This document shows positions 1-5,970 of a DNA stretch of 8,628 nt, in pieces. Numbering within the stretch: position 1 is the stretch's first letter; each line of letters begins with the position of its first letter. The position numbers and the translations under genes were made by a program. The DNA comes from Verrucomicrobiota bacterium (GTDB lineage: Bacteria; Verrucomicrobiota; Verrucomicrobiia; Opitutales; Opitutaceae): the NCBI GenBank assembly GCA_023410155.1, contig JAEYQF010000186.1, forward strand, positions 1 through 8,628, in the 5' to 3' direction. Under the pieces are notes generated by a model. The model did not search any database and had not been told where the DNA came from. It saw nothing but the letters and a program-made list of their open reading frames with translations.

Positions 1-2
1 CG

Positions 3-479
3 GCCCTGACTGACTGGCTCGACGGCAAGCTCGCGCGCGAGAGCGGGCAAGTGTCGACCTTCGGGCGATTCATGGATGCCGTCATCGATAAGGTGATGGT
101 GCTTGGTATCATGATCGCTCTCGTGAACGGGGGCTATTTCCTCCACTACCGCATCACGGCGATGATCGTGCTGCTGTGCATCCTGGGGCGCGAATTTATG
201 ATCTCGGGTCTGCGCATGGTCGCTGCGACGAAAGGCGTGGTCGTCGAGGCGGACGCGGGCGGGAAACTGAAAACCTTCCTTCAACTCAACGCCATCGGCT
301 GGCTGCTCGGCGCGCGGATGTTTTCGCAGGATTTCGGCGAGCTGTTCCAAGGCTCGGAGCAATGGTGGATCGGCGCGATTTACTGGATCGGCATGGCGCT
401 CTTCGCGCTCTCCGCGGTGCTCACGCTCACCTCAGGCTACACGTATTTCAAACGCCACGGTCACGTGGTCACGGACTGA
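3..479 (+). CDS. pgsA: CDP-diacylglycerol--glycerol-3-phosphate 3-phosphatidyltransferase, 5' end outside window
   Basis: This integral membrane enzyme transfers a phosphatidyl group from CDP-diacylglycerol to glycerol 3-phosphate, giving phosphatidylglycerol phosphate. The frame is open from base 3, before any start codon, so the gene begins upstream of the window. The visible part opens directly in the CDP-alcohol phosphotransferase signature: DWLDGKLAR, eight residues, then GRFMDAVID, which gives all four metal-binding aspartates and the two glycines at the family spacing (bases about 12-92). After it come hydrophobic membrane segments and the REFMISGLR and GGKLKTFLQ blocks typical of PgsA rather than of phosphatidylserine or cardiolipin synthases. 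The gene ends in TGA, 3 bp before pgpA, which performs the next reaction, and this supports the assignment. The GTG at base 51 is internal and not a start. Confidence 0.93.
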   Translation, partial: ALTDWLDGKLARESGQVSTFGRFMDAVIDKVMVLGIMIALVNGGYFLHYRITAMIVLLCILGREFMISGLRMVAATKGVVVEADAGGKLKTFLQLNAIGWLLGARMFSQDFGELFQGSEQWWIGAIYWIGMALFALSAVLTLTSGYTYFKRHGHVVTD

Positions 480-482
480 GCG

Positions 483-1004
483 ATGCGGCTCGAGCAACCG
501 AACTGGCCGCGCTTTCTCCCGAGCGGCAAAGTGATCGCCATCGCCACGCTGGGCCCATTAGGCCGCAAGCTCCCAGCGCCCGGCACGTGGGGTTCCCTCG
601 CGGGCCTTTGCTACTTCACCGTCATCTTCTATCCGCTTGGCGTGATCGCGAATCTCGTGCTCACGGCGATCGGCACTTATCTCGCCGTCGCGTTTTGCGG
701 CGAGGCTGAGTTTCGCATCGGGAAGAAGGATCCCGGGGAAGTGGTGCTCGACGAGTTTGTCGCGATGCCACTGTGTTTCCTGGCCTGGCCGTATCTCGTC
801 GGGCCGCTGCCGGCTTGGGCCGTGTTTGTCGCGGGCTTCGCACTCTTTCGGCTTTTCGACATTCTGAAGCCCTTTGGCATTCGACGGCTGCAACACCTGC
901 CGGGCGGGTGGGGCGTCGTCATGGACGATCTGGCCGCGGCGCTCGCGGCCTGCGGCACGATGCACGCGGCGAAGTTTGCTTGGGTTTACTCGCAGACGCC
1001 GTGA
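483..1004 (+). CDS. pgpA: Phosphatidylglycerophosphatase A
   Basis: The protein (173 aa) should dephosphorylate phosphatidylglycerol phosphate to phosphatidylglycerol in the inner membrane. The PgpA family blocks are all visible in order: PGTWGSLA (residues 33-40), KDPGEVVLDEFVAM (82-95) with the acidic DE pair, FRLFDILKPFGIR (122-134) and GGWGVVMDDLAA (141-152) with the DD pair. Hydrophobic stretches around residues 41-72, 96-121 and the C-terminus are candidate membrane segments. The length matches the family. The ATG lies 3 bp after the pgsA stop; no strong ribosome binding site is seen, so translational coupling to pgsA is likely. The two genes make consecutive steps of one pathway. Downstream the next gene is convergent. 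Confidence 0.93.
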   Translation: MRLEQPNWPRFLPSGKVIAIATLGPLGRKLPAPGTWGSLAGLCYFTVIFYPLGVIANLVLTAIGTYLAVAFCGEAEFRIGKKDPGEVVLDEFVAMPLCFLAWPYLVGPLPAWAVFVAGFALFRLFDILKPFGIRRLQHLPGGWGVVMDDLAAALAACGTMHAAKFAWVYSQTP

Positions 1005-1007
1005 GCG

Positions 1008-1027
1008 ACGCTGATGCGCCTCAGCGT
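1008..1027. terminator. Weak hairpin at convergent gene junction
   Basis: A 7-bp perfect inverted repeat (ACGCTGA / TCAGCGT, 6-base loop) fills the 16-bp gap between pgpA and the convergent minus-strand gene and covers that gene's stop codon. Only a TTT follows on the plus strand and no T-run on the minus strand, so it is at best a weak terminator for either direction. Confidence 0.25.
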
Positions 1028-1938
1028 TTGCGGCCGGCGTTGTAGCGGAGATCGACGCGGACCGAGGTGTTCACGCCGAAGTCCGAGCCATCCGGGCCCC
1101 ACACGGCGCGTCCGCCAAACGTCAGCTGCGCGCGCGCCGTATTATCCTTCCGCTTCAAGATCGGGATCACGATGCTCGGCCGCAGCGCGTAAACCTGCTC
1201 GCTGCTCGAACTGAGCAGCGTGGTGTCGCCGATCGATGCGGCCACGATCACGCGGAAACGCGCGAAGTCCCGCGCCGCGCCCACCGTCAGCATCAGCGAA
1301 TCCTGTCGGAGTTGGTTCTTGCGGAAATCCGGCGGCAGACTCGTCCGCGAAATAAGATCCGCGGACAAGGTCGCGAACCCTAGCACGTCCTTGGACGGCA
1401 TCAGGTCGAAAGAGTTTGAGATATAAGGCACCCAGTGGCGCATCCCATCGGTGATTCCCGGGGGCGGGCGGCTTACCGCCGTCACGAAGTCCACGCCTGA
1501 GGCCCAGCCCGTTTGCTCGGTGATCGGCCACTCGCGCTTCACGCCTGCCTGCACCTCGTAAAGTCCATAGCCTGCCGAGTCTCGCAGGCCATGCGTGAAA
1601 TAGGTGCGTGCCTCCGACCGGATCTCCCAGTGCTCCAGCGCCTGCACCCGCACTCCCACGGGCAGCCGGAAATAATCCTCGTGCAGCAAATCGCCGAAGC
1701 GAGGCCGCGCGATCAGTTGGACCGCGCCGGTGCGCGCGAAGCCGGGCAAGCCCAGGTCCAGCAGGTCCGGGAGCCGGTCGATCAACGACTCGAGCGCTTG
1801 CGCCGTTCCCGCCAGAGCCGAGTCGTTTTCCTCCTCGGTGGCGGAATCTTGCGCGCGCAGGAGAGGCGCGAGGGCGCAGAGGGAGACGATCCAAAACGTC
1901 CGCCACCTCGCGGTGCGGGACGGAAACGTGAACGGCAT
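1021..1938 (-). CDS. Hypothetical exported protein, probable outer-membrane beta-strand protein
   Basis: I do not recognise this 305-residue protein. The N-terminus looks like a Sec signal peptide: basic residues (R8, R11, R13), a hydrophobic core (about 15-27) and a likely cleavage site after LRA (29), followed by QDS. An acidic, helix-prone segment (about 35-65, ending in SLIDRLPDLLDLGLPG) precedes a region rich in alternating polar/hydrophobic stretches (for example VGVRVQAL, LYEVQAGVKREW, MLTVGAARDF, SVRVDLRYN), as in beta-barrel outer-membrane proteins. The last residues (NAGRKR) are not a classical aromatic barrel end, so barrel assignment is inference. The ATG lies 3 bp after the stop of the NusG-like gene, so the two are almost surely co-transcribed with aroQ above them. 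It could also be a periplasmic protein. Confidence 0.7.
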   Translation of the reverse strand: MPFTFPSRTARWRTFWIVSLCALAPLLRAQDSATEEENDSALAGTAQALESLIDRLPDLLDLGLPGFARTGAVQLIARPRFGDLLHEDYFRLPVGVRVQALEHWEIRSEARTYFTHGLRDSAGYGLYEVQAGVKREWPITEQTGWASGVDFVTAVSRPPPGITDGMRHWVPYISNSFDLMPSKDVLGFATLSADLISRTSLPPDFRKNQLRQDSLMLTVGAARDFARFRVIVAASIGDTTLLSSSSEQVYALRPSIVIPILKRKDNTARAQLTFGGRAVWGPDGSDFGVNTSVRVDLRYNAGRKR

Positions 1939-1941
1939 GGG

Positions 1942-2484
1942 TTAGGGGAGGGCTTGCAGATCGGCTGCCGGGATCTTCACCAGCAAACCTTGCTGCAACA
2001 CGTCCACCGACAGCACCACGCCCTGCGGGTTCGAAGGATCGTCCACGAAACCCTCCAGCCCGTGCAGCGGACCGCCTGCGATCTTCACACGCCGCCCGCG
2101 CTTCAGCAGCGGCAACACCGTGAGTTCGTAGCCTGACGCCACGATCGTGCGCACATCGCCGAGCTGCTGCAGGAACTTCGGCTCGTCCTCCACCAGGATC
2201 GACCGCACCAGCAGATCCTGCTGATACAAGCGCGCGCGTTTCTCCACCGGCACTTTCGCGAACACATAGCCGGGGAAAAGCGGCTTGGTGAAGCGCTTGG
2301 TCTGCTGCCGGTATTTTCGCACGCTCGGCACGAGCGCCAGGTAGTGCTCGAAACGCTCGAGCGTGAGCAACGTCGCGAACTTTTTTTCACAGCGCGGCTT
2401 CGTGTGGCAAACCAGCCACTCGGAGACCGGACCCGCCGCGATCGATTTCGCACCCGGGTGATCGCTCGCCGAAGCGGAGGTCAT
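1942..2484 (-). CDS. NusG/RfaH-family transcription elongation factor (paralogue)
   Basis: This 180-residue protein has the NusG architecture. An N-terminal NGN domain starts at WLVCHTKPRCEKKFA (about 23-37), carries KPLFPGYVFAKV (67-78), the block facing RNA polymerase, and runs to about 108. A C-terminal KOW domain follows around RGRRVKIAGGPLHGLEGFV (129-147). NusG-type proteins bind the polymerase clamp and change pausing or termination. The context is not the housekeeping secE-nusG-rplK locus, so this is more likely a specialised RfaH/UpxY-like paralogue, which often act on their own operon. The reading frame is open further upstream to 2553, but the ATG at 2484 overlaps the aroQ stop as ATGA, the expected coupling arrangement, and gives a normal family length. 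The next gene, 3 bp downstream, codes for an exported protein. Target and ops-like recruitment site are unknown. Confidence 0.85.
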   Translation of the reverse strand: MTSASASDHPGAKSIAAGPVSEWLVCHTKPRCEKKFATLLTLERFEHYLALVPSVRKYRQQTKRFTKPLFPGYVFAKVPVEKRARLYQQDLLVRSILVEDEPKFLQQLGDVRTIVASGYELTVLPLLKRGRRVKIAGGPLHGLEGFVDDPSNPQGVVLSVDVLQQGLLVKIPAADLQALP

Positions 2485-2909
2485 GCCTTCGCCAGGAATC
2501 GGACCGCCGCGTGGTAACCCTCGAGGCCGAGCCCGCTGATCACCGCCACGCACACGGGGGCCGTGAGCGAATGATGCCGGAATTCTTCGCGTTTATAGAT
2601 ATTGGAAATGTGCACTTCGACTGCGCGCAGACCCGAGCCGGCGAGCGCATCGCGGAGCGCCACGCTCGTGTGAGTGAACGCCGCACCATTGATCACCAGT
2701 CCGTCGAACTTCGCCTCGGCGAGTGCCGCGATCTTGTCGATCAGAGCTCCCTCGTGATTCGATTGGAAGAATTCCAGCTCGGCGTGCCCGGCGAACTCCT
2801 GGCGGAGTGCGGTCTCGAGATCGGCCAGCGTGGCACGGCCGTAGATCTCCGGTTCCCGCTTGCCGAGCCGGTCGAGGTTGGGGCCATTGAGAATCGCGAT
2901 GCGTTTCAT
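2481..2909 (-). CDS. aroQ: Type II 3-dehydroquinate dehydratase
   Basis: The enzyme (142 aa) converts 3-dehydroquinate to 3-dehydroshikimate in the shikimate pathway, as a dodecamer in the cytosol. Type II marks are clear: ILNGPNLDRLG (6-16), the lid with catalytic Arg18 and Tyr23 (KREPEIYG), the FFQSNHEG block (47-54), Asn74 with His80 in INGAAFTHTS, Glu98 and His100 in VEVHISN, and Arg111. In place of the usual N-P-G-A-Y-THTS this copy reads N-G-A-A-F-THTS. The frame stays open to 3071, but the extension would run through an intergenic repeat and is arginine-rich noise. The ATG at 2909 starts exactly at MKRIAILNGPN and has a GAGG about 8 bases upstream, one of the few good ribosome binding sites in the window. 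The stop overlaps the NusG-like gene. Confidence 0.95.
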   Translation of the reverse strand: MKRIAILNGPNLDRLGKREPEIYGRATLADLETALRQEFAGHAELEFFQSNHEGALIDKIAALAEAKFDGLVINGAAFTHTSVALRDALAGSGLRAVEVHISNIYKREEFRHHSLTAPVCVAVISGLGLEGYHAAVRFLAKA

Positions 2910-2969
2910 GGGGAGGTCCTCACGAACACATGAAATGCCTCGCGGGAAAAGCCTGTTTTTGCGCCTCCT

Positions 2970-2996
2970 GAGTCGTGCCTGATTCTGGCACGACTC
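2970..2996. repeat. 10-bp perfect inverted repeat upstream of aroQ
   Basis: GAGTCGTGCC at 2970-2979 and its exact reverse complement GGCACGACTC at 2987-2996 flank a 7-base loop. The right arm runs into the first unit of the 22-bp tandem repeat, so the left arm is in effect an inverted copy of part of that unit. In the aroQ mRNA leader, or at the 3' end of the nif3 message, it would form a stable stem. No T-run follows on either strand, so it is not a standard intrinsic terminator. Confidence 0.6.
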
Positions 2997-3122
2997 GAGC
3001 CGCACTCGGTCGCGACCCGGTGCAGACCGTGATGCGACTCGGACCGCACCTTGTCCCGACCCGGTCCGCACACGGTCCCGACTCGATCCGCCCTGGGGCG
3101 CGATTCAGAGCGGGTTGTCGGT
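2991..3122. repeat. Degenerate 22-bp tandem repeat (11-bp substructure) between nif3 and aroQ
   Basis: Units begin with CGAC or CGAT at exactly 2991, 3013, 3035, 3057, 3079 and 3101, a strict 22-bp spacing; the sixth is degenerate and enters the end of the nif3 reading frame (stop at 3105). Odd units start CGACTCG and even units CGACCCGG, which gives a 44-bp higher-order period. Each unit is itself two related halves of 11 bp, for example CGACCCGGTCC next to GCACACGGTCC at 3057-3078. Twenty-two is not a multiple of three and the repeat lies almost wholly outside genes, so it is not a protein repeat. Spacing near two helical turns would place equal bases on the same DNA face. Whether it binds a protein, bends DNA or is a neutral minisatellite cannot be told from one locus. 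Confidence 0.75.
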
Positions 3123-3803
3123 CGGGATGAACTCCCACGGGAGTTTGAACTTCCTCGCGAGTTCTGCGGCCAGCGCGCTCACGGCATGAACCTCGGTCGC
3201 GTAGTGCCCGCACAAATACAAATTGAGATTCTCCTCCTGGGCCCGGTTGAACCATTCCTCGCGCAGCTCGCCGGTGATGAGTGTATCCACTCCAGCCGCA
3301 CGGAGCTGGGGCACGGCGCTGTTGCCGCTGCCGCTGCAAAACGCGATCGCGGACGGACGCTCAGCGCCGCATTCGATGGCGATGATGCGCGGATAGTGTT
3401 CCTCGAGGCGCGCGCGGATGGCCGAGCGGGTGAGTTTCGAGGCGGCGATGCGGCCGATGTCGCCGCCTTCATTGGGCAGAAAGCCGCGCGTGGCCTTGAG
3501 GCCGAGCTGGCGGGCAAGCAGCGCGTTGTTGCCGATCTCGGGATGCGAATCGAGCGGGAGGTGGTTCGAGTAGAGCGCGCAGTCGCCGTTGATGAGCGTG
3601 GCAATCCGATCGTAGGCGGGGCCGGTGAGGGCGCGAGGCATGTCCCAATACATGCCGTGGTGCACGATGAGAAAATCCACGCCGGCCTCGACCGCGCGCT
3701 GGAAAGGCACGACACCCGCGTCGACGGCCGCGCCGATCTTGTGCACGCGTCCGCGGTTGGCGACTTGCAGTCCGTTGAAGGCGCCGGGCGCGTCCTTGAA
3801 CAC
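3105..3803 (-). CDS. Nif3/YbgI-like dinuclear metal centre protein, N-terminus interrupted
   Basis: The open frame codes for 232 residues matching the Nif3/YbgI family (labelled GTP cyclohydrolase 1 type 2-like in databases; true function unsettled), toroidal hexamers with a two-metal site. Seen here are FNGLQV near the start, IVHHGMYW (46-53) with two metal-binding histidines, NHLPLDSHPEIGNNA (80-94) with a histidine and aspartate, the TGEL block (177-180) and CGHYATE (198-204) with the last His and Glu ligands; the end DNPL parallels the NPA end of E. coli YbgI. The true start appears to be ATG 3857 (MAKLTDLVDYC), but codon 12 of that frame is TAA, so 3105-3803 is only what remains open, from a GTG with no ribosome binding site. 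All metal ligands survive. The frame is identical on both sides of the stop, so a substitution or base-call error is likelier than an indel. Confidence 0.85.
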   Translation of the reverse strand: MFKDAPGAFNGLQVANRGRVHKIGAAVDAGVVPFQRAVEAGVDFLIVHHGMYWDMPRALTGPAYDRIATLINGDCALYSNHLPLDSHPEIGNNALLARQLGLKATRGFLPNEGGDIGRIAASKLTRSAIRARLEEHYPRIIAIECGAERPSAIAFCSGSGNSAVPQLRAAGVDTLITGELREEWFNRAQEENLNLYLCGHYATEVHAVSALAAELARKFKLPWEFIPTDNPL

Positions 3804-3857
3804 GGCGCGGCGGGTGCGTTTTTAGCAGTAATCGACCAGATCGGTGAGCTTGGCCAT
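3804..3857 (-). pseudogene. Severed N-terminal 18 codons of the Nif3-like gene, with in-frame TAA
   Basis: From ATG 3857 the minus strand reads MAKLTDLVDYC, then TAA (3824-3822), then KRTRRA in the same frame into VFKDAPGAFNGLQV. The peptide before the stop looks like the normal first helix of Nif3-like proteins. One base change (for example TAA to GAA, CAA or AAA) would restore a 250-residue protein of ordinary family length. I cannot tell a real nonsense mutation from a sequencing error. Confidence 0.7.
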
Positions 3858-3908
3858 GCGACGCGAAACTGAGGGAGAAATGGCGAAAGGGGAAAGCGAA
3901 AGATTCCC

Positions 3909-4946
3909 TCACGCCGCGCCGAGCCGGCAGGCATGCGCGCTGAACCCGGCGCCGAAGCTGACGAGCCACAAGTCGCCCGCGCTCGTGTCGGCGCCTCGGC
4001 GCAGCGTTTCCTCGAGTGCGAAGAGCACCGACGGGCTACTCATGTTGCCGAACTTGCGGAGCGTCTCGCGGCTCGCGTCGAGCGGATAGGGCGCGACAAC
4101 GGGCGCGAGCGCATCGAGCACATCGCGCCCGCCGGGATGGGCGACGACGGCGGAAACGGGACGCGGGCCGCGTTGCTGCCAGAGCTGCTGCACCGCGCCT
4201 GCGGCGAGCTCGGGGACGGAGCGGTCGAGTAGATTGCGCAGTTTGCCGTCGCGTTGTTCGAAGCGCAGCAGGTCGCGTTTCTCCGGGAGGTGCACGGTTT
4301 GGAACCCGAAACAGCGCAGGGCCGCGGCGTGCCGCGTCGTTGCCCGCCAGATCGTGGCGGCCGCGCCGTCGCTGAAGAGACACGCGCTCACGAGCACGCC
4401 GGTGTCGTCATCGAGATAAAAAGCCGCGGAGCAAATCTCCATGGCGATGCACGCGACGGTTGCTTCCGGACGCGAAGCCACGATGTGGCTTGCGGCGCGA
4501 AGGGTGGGGATGGCTGCGCCGCAGCCGAGTCCCACGAGATCCTGGAGGAACACATCGGTGCGCAGTCCGCAGCGCTCCGATACATAGCTGGTCAGCCCGG
4601 GGCAGAGATAACCCGTGCACGTGCAGATGAGCAGCGCGTCGATGCTGTCGAGCGGGATGCCGGACTCTTCGCAGGCGCGGCGGAGGGCCTTCTCCGCGAG
4701 GGCCGGGCCTTCACGGAGAAAGTTGGCATTGAGTTCATCGGCGTTGAGATCGAACACCCGGGAGGCGTCCTGCAGCGCGAAGTGGCGCGTCTCGATACCG
4801 TGGTCGCCTCGCAGGATGCCGTGAAGGGTCAGCGCCGAGCGCCGGGATAGCCGGGCTTTCACGCCGGAGCGTTGCACGATGTCCCAGCATTGGGCCTGGG
4901 TGAACGTCGTGTCGGGAACAGCGGTGGCGAGCGCGTGCAGATACAT
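3909..4946 (-). CDS. Type III polyketide synthase (chalcone/stilbene synthase family)
   Basis: This 345-residue homodimeric ketosynthase-type enzyme should extend a CoA starter with malonyl-CoA units and cyclise the chain. The catalytic triad is in place: Cys142 in DLVGLGCGAAIPTLRAA (136-152), His270 in VVAHPGGRDVLDAL, and Asn301 in KFGNMSSPSVLFALEE. The C-terminal SFGAGF (330-335) matches the GFGPG loop of chalcone synthases, and length and pattern favour this family over FabH. Starter and product cannot be read from sequence. I chose ATG 4946 (MYLHALATAVP), 4 bases after the stop of the FAD gene; a GTG at 4964 would overlap that gene and add six residues. Its neighbours upstream, an FAD oxidoreductase and a methyltransferase, are likely tailoring enzymes. 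A 51-bp pyrimidine-rich (minus strand) gap separates it from nif3. Confidence 0.92.
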   Translation of the reverse strand: MYLHALATAVPDTTFTQAQCWDIVQRSGVKARLSRRSALTLHGILRGDHGIETRHFALQDASRVFDLNADELNANFLREGPALAEKALRRACEESGIPLDSIDALLICTCTGYLCPGLTSYVSERCGLRTDVFLQDLVGLGCGAAIPTLRAASHIVASRPEATVACIAMEICSAAFYLDDDTGVLVSACLFSDGAAATIWRATTRHAAALRCFGFQTVHLPEKRDLLRFEQRDGKLRNLLDRSVPELAAGAVQQLWQQRGPRPVSAVVAHPGGRDVLDALAPVVAPYPLDASRETLRKFGNMSSPSVLFALEETLRRGADTSAGDLWLVSFGAGFSAHACRLGAA

Positions 4947-4950
4947 GGGG

Positions 4951-5970
4951 TCAGTGCAGGACACGGTGCAGTGAAGTAAGTGGCACGAGCCTCGCTCGAT
5001 TCATCAACGCGAGCACCGCCTGGAAGCCGGGCTGGAGGATGAACGGGTGCATCAGATGGGCCGCGGCCAGCCGCACGCGGAATCGCTGCCGCAGGGAGCG
5101 CTGGACCGACTGACGCGTGGCGGACCAAGAAACTGCTCCGCGGGCAAACGCCACAAGAGGCTCGAGGGCGCACTCTGCGCTCTGGAAGGCCATGGCCATG
5201 CCGTTGCCGGTGAAAGGCGGGATCATCGCACACGCATCGCCGAGCCGAAGCTCCGGCGTGGTGCGCACGACCCGATCGCACTGCAGAGCCGCCACCGCGG
5301 AGAACGACGCCTCATCGACCTCGGCCGAACGGAGGCGGCTGGCGAGTTCGTCGAGACCGGCGGCGCGGAGGTAGGCGAGCATGATTTGGCTGCCTCGACC
5401 GCCCACAGAACGGCGCTGGAAAAAGCCGCAGAGGTTGACGCGCCCGTTCTCCACTCGCGCGGCCCCGACGTAAGCGCAATCACCGAGGTGAACCTCGAGA
5501 TCGCGCAGGAGCGGGAAATCCAGCGCGTGAAGCTTGAGTCCGATCCACGATGTGCGGGCGCGGCGCCGCCCGAACGTGAGCACGCGGCCGGCGGCTTCGC
5601 CCGCGGTATCCCCGATCCGCTGATCCACGTGCAACTCACCTCCGAGCTCGACGAAGAGATCGGCCAGTCGTTCGTCGAGTGCGTGGCGACTCAGGCCCAG
5701 CGCGGGCGTGCGCAGACGCTGAAAACGCGTCGGGCGTCCAGCGCGCAACCAGGCGACATCGCGATTCAGCACCGCGTCGCCAAACACTTCCTCGATGCCG
5801 AGCGCGCGAATCGTGGCGGGAGCAAGGCCATTGATGAACTCGCCGCAGACACGATGGCGAGGGTAGCGGCCTGCTTCGAAGATTGCGACGGGGACGCCGG
5901 CGTTTCGCAGCGCGATCCCGAGGGAGAGTCCGGCGAGGCCGCCGCCGATGATTTCGATCTGACGCCTCAT
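4951..5970 (-). CDS. FAD-dependent oxidoreductase (geranylgeranyl reductase/aromatic hydroxylase-like)
   Basis: The protein (339 aa) begins with a Rossmann dinucleotide fold: IEIIGGGLAGLSLG (5-18) with the GxGxxG-type loop and Glu32 at the end of the second strand, where FAD ribose is bound. RHRVCGEF (38-45) is the block shared by geranylgeranyl-reductase-like and flavin halogenase/hydroxylase proteins, and GDACAMIPPFTGNGMAMAFQSA (starting at 244) is the second FAD motif with the conserved GD. The likely role is oxidation, hydroxylation or reduction of the polyketide made by the next gene; the substrate is inferred from context only. The frame is open to 6192, but ATG 5970 starts right at the Rossmann strand and overlaps the stop of the methyltransferase gene as ATGA. 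The stop sits 4 bases before the PKS start. Confidence 0.88.
   Translation of the reverse strand: MRRQIEIIGGGLAGLSLGIALRNAGVPVAIFEAGRYPRHRVCGEFINGLAPATIRALGIEEVFGDAVLNRDVAWLRAGRPTRFQRLRTPALGLSRHALDERLADLFVELGGELHVDQRIGDTAGEAAGRVLTFGRRRARTSWIGLKLHALDFPLLRDLEVHLGDCAYVGAARVENGRVNLCGFFQRRSVGGRGSQIMLAYLRAAGLDELASRLRSAEVDEASFSAVAALQCDRVVRTTPELRLGDACAMIPPFTGNGMAMAFQSAECALEPLVAFARGAVSWSATRQSVQRSLRQRFRVRLAAAHLMHPFILQPGFQAVLALMNRARLVPLTSLHRVLH

Noticed and set aside
1513..2136. Plus-strand open frame of 207 codons across the exported-protein gene and the NusG-like gene
   Set aside because: It crosses a gene junction on the other strand and has no motif; the minus-strand genes have a signal peptide and NusG/KOW domains respectively.
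2485..2553. Longer start of the NusG-like gene inside aroQ
   Set aside because: The extra 23 residues are glycine/arginine-rich and unlike NusG; ATGA at 2481-2484 is the natural coupled start.
2910..3071. N-terminal extension of AroQ by 54 residues
   Set aside because: The extension translates the 22-bp repeat and hairpin into arginine-rich sequence, while ATG 2909 has a binding site and starts at the conserved MKRIAILNGPN.
2991..3122. CRISPR array
   Set aside because: Units are contiguous 22-mers without unique spacers, are degenerate, and no cas gene is nearby.
3051..3872. Plus-strand open frame of 273 codons
   Set aside because: Antisense to the Nif3-like gene, whose metal ligands and family blocks are clear on the minus strand; no recognisable protein on the plus strand.
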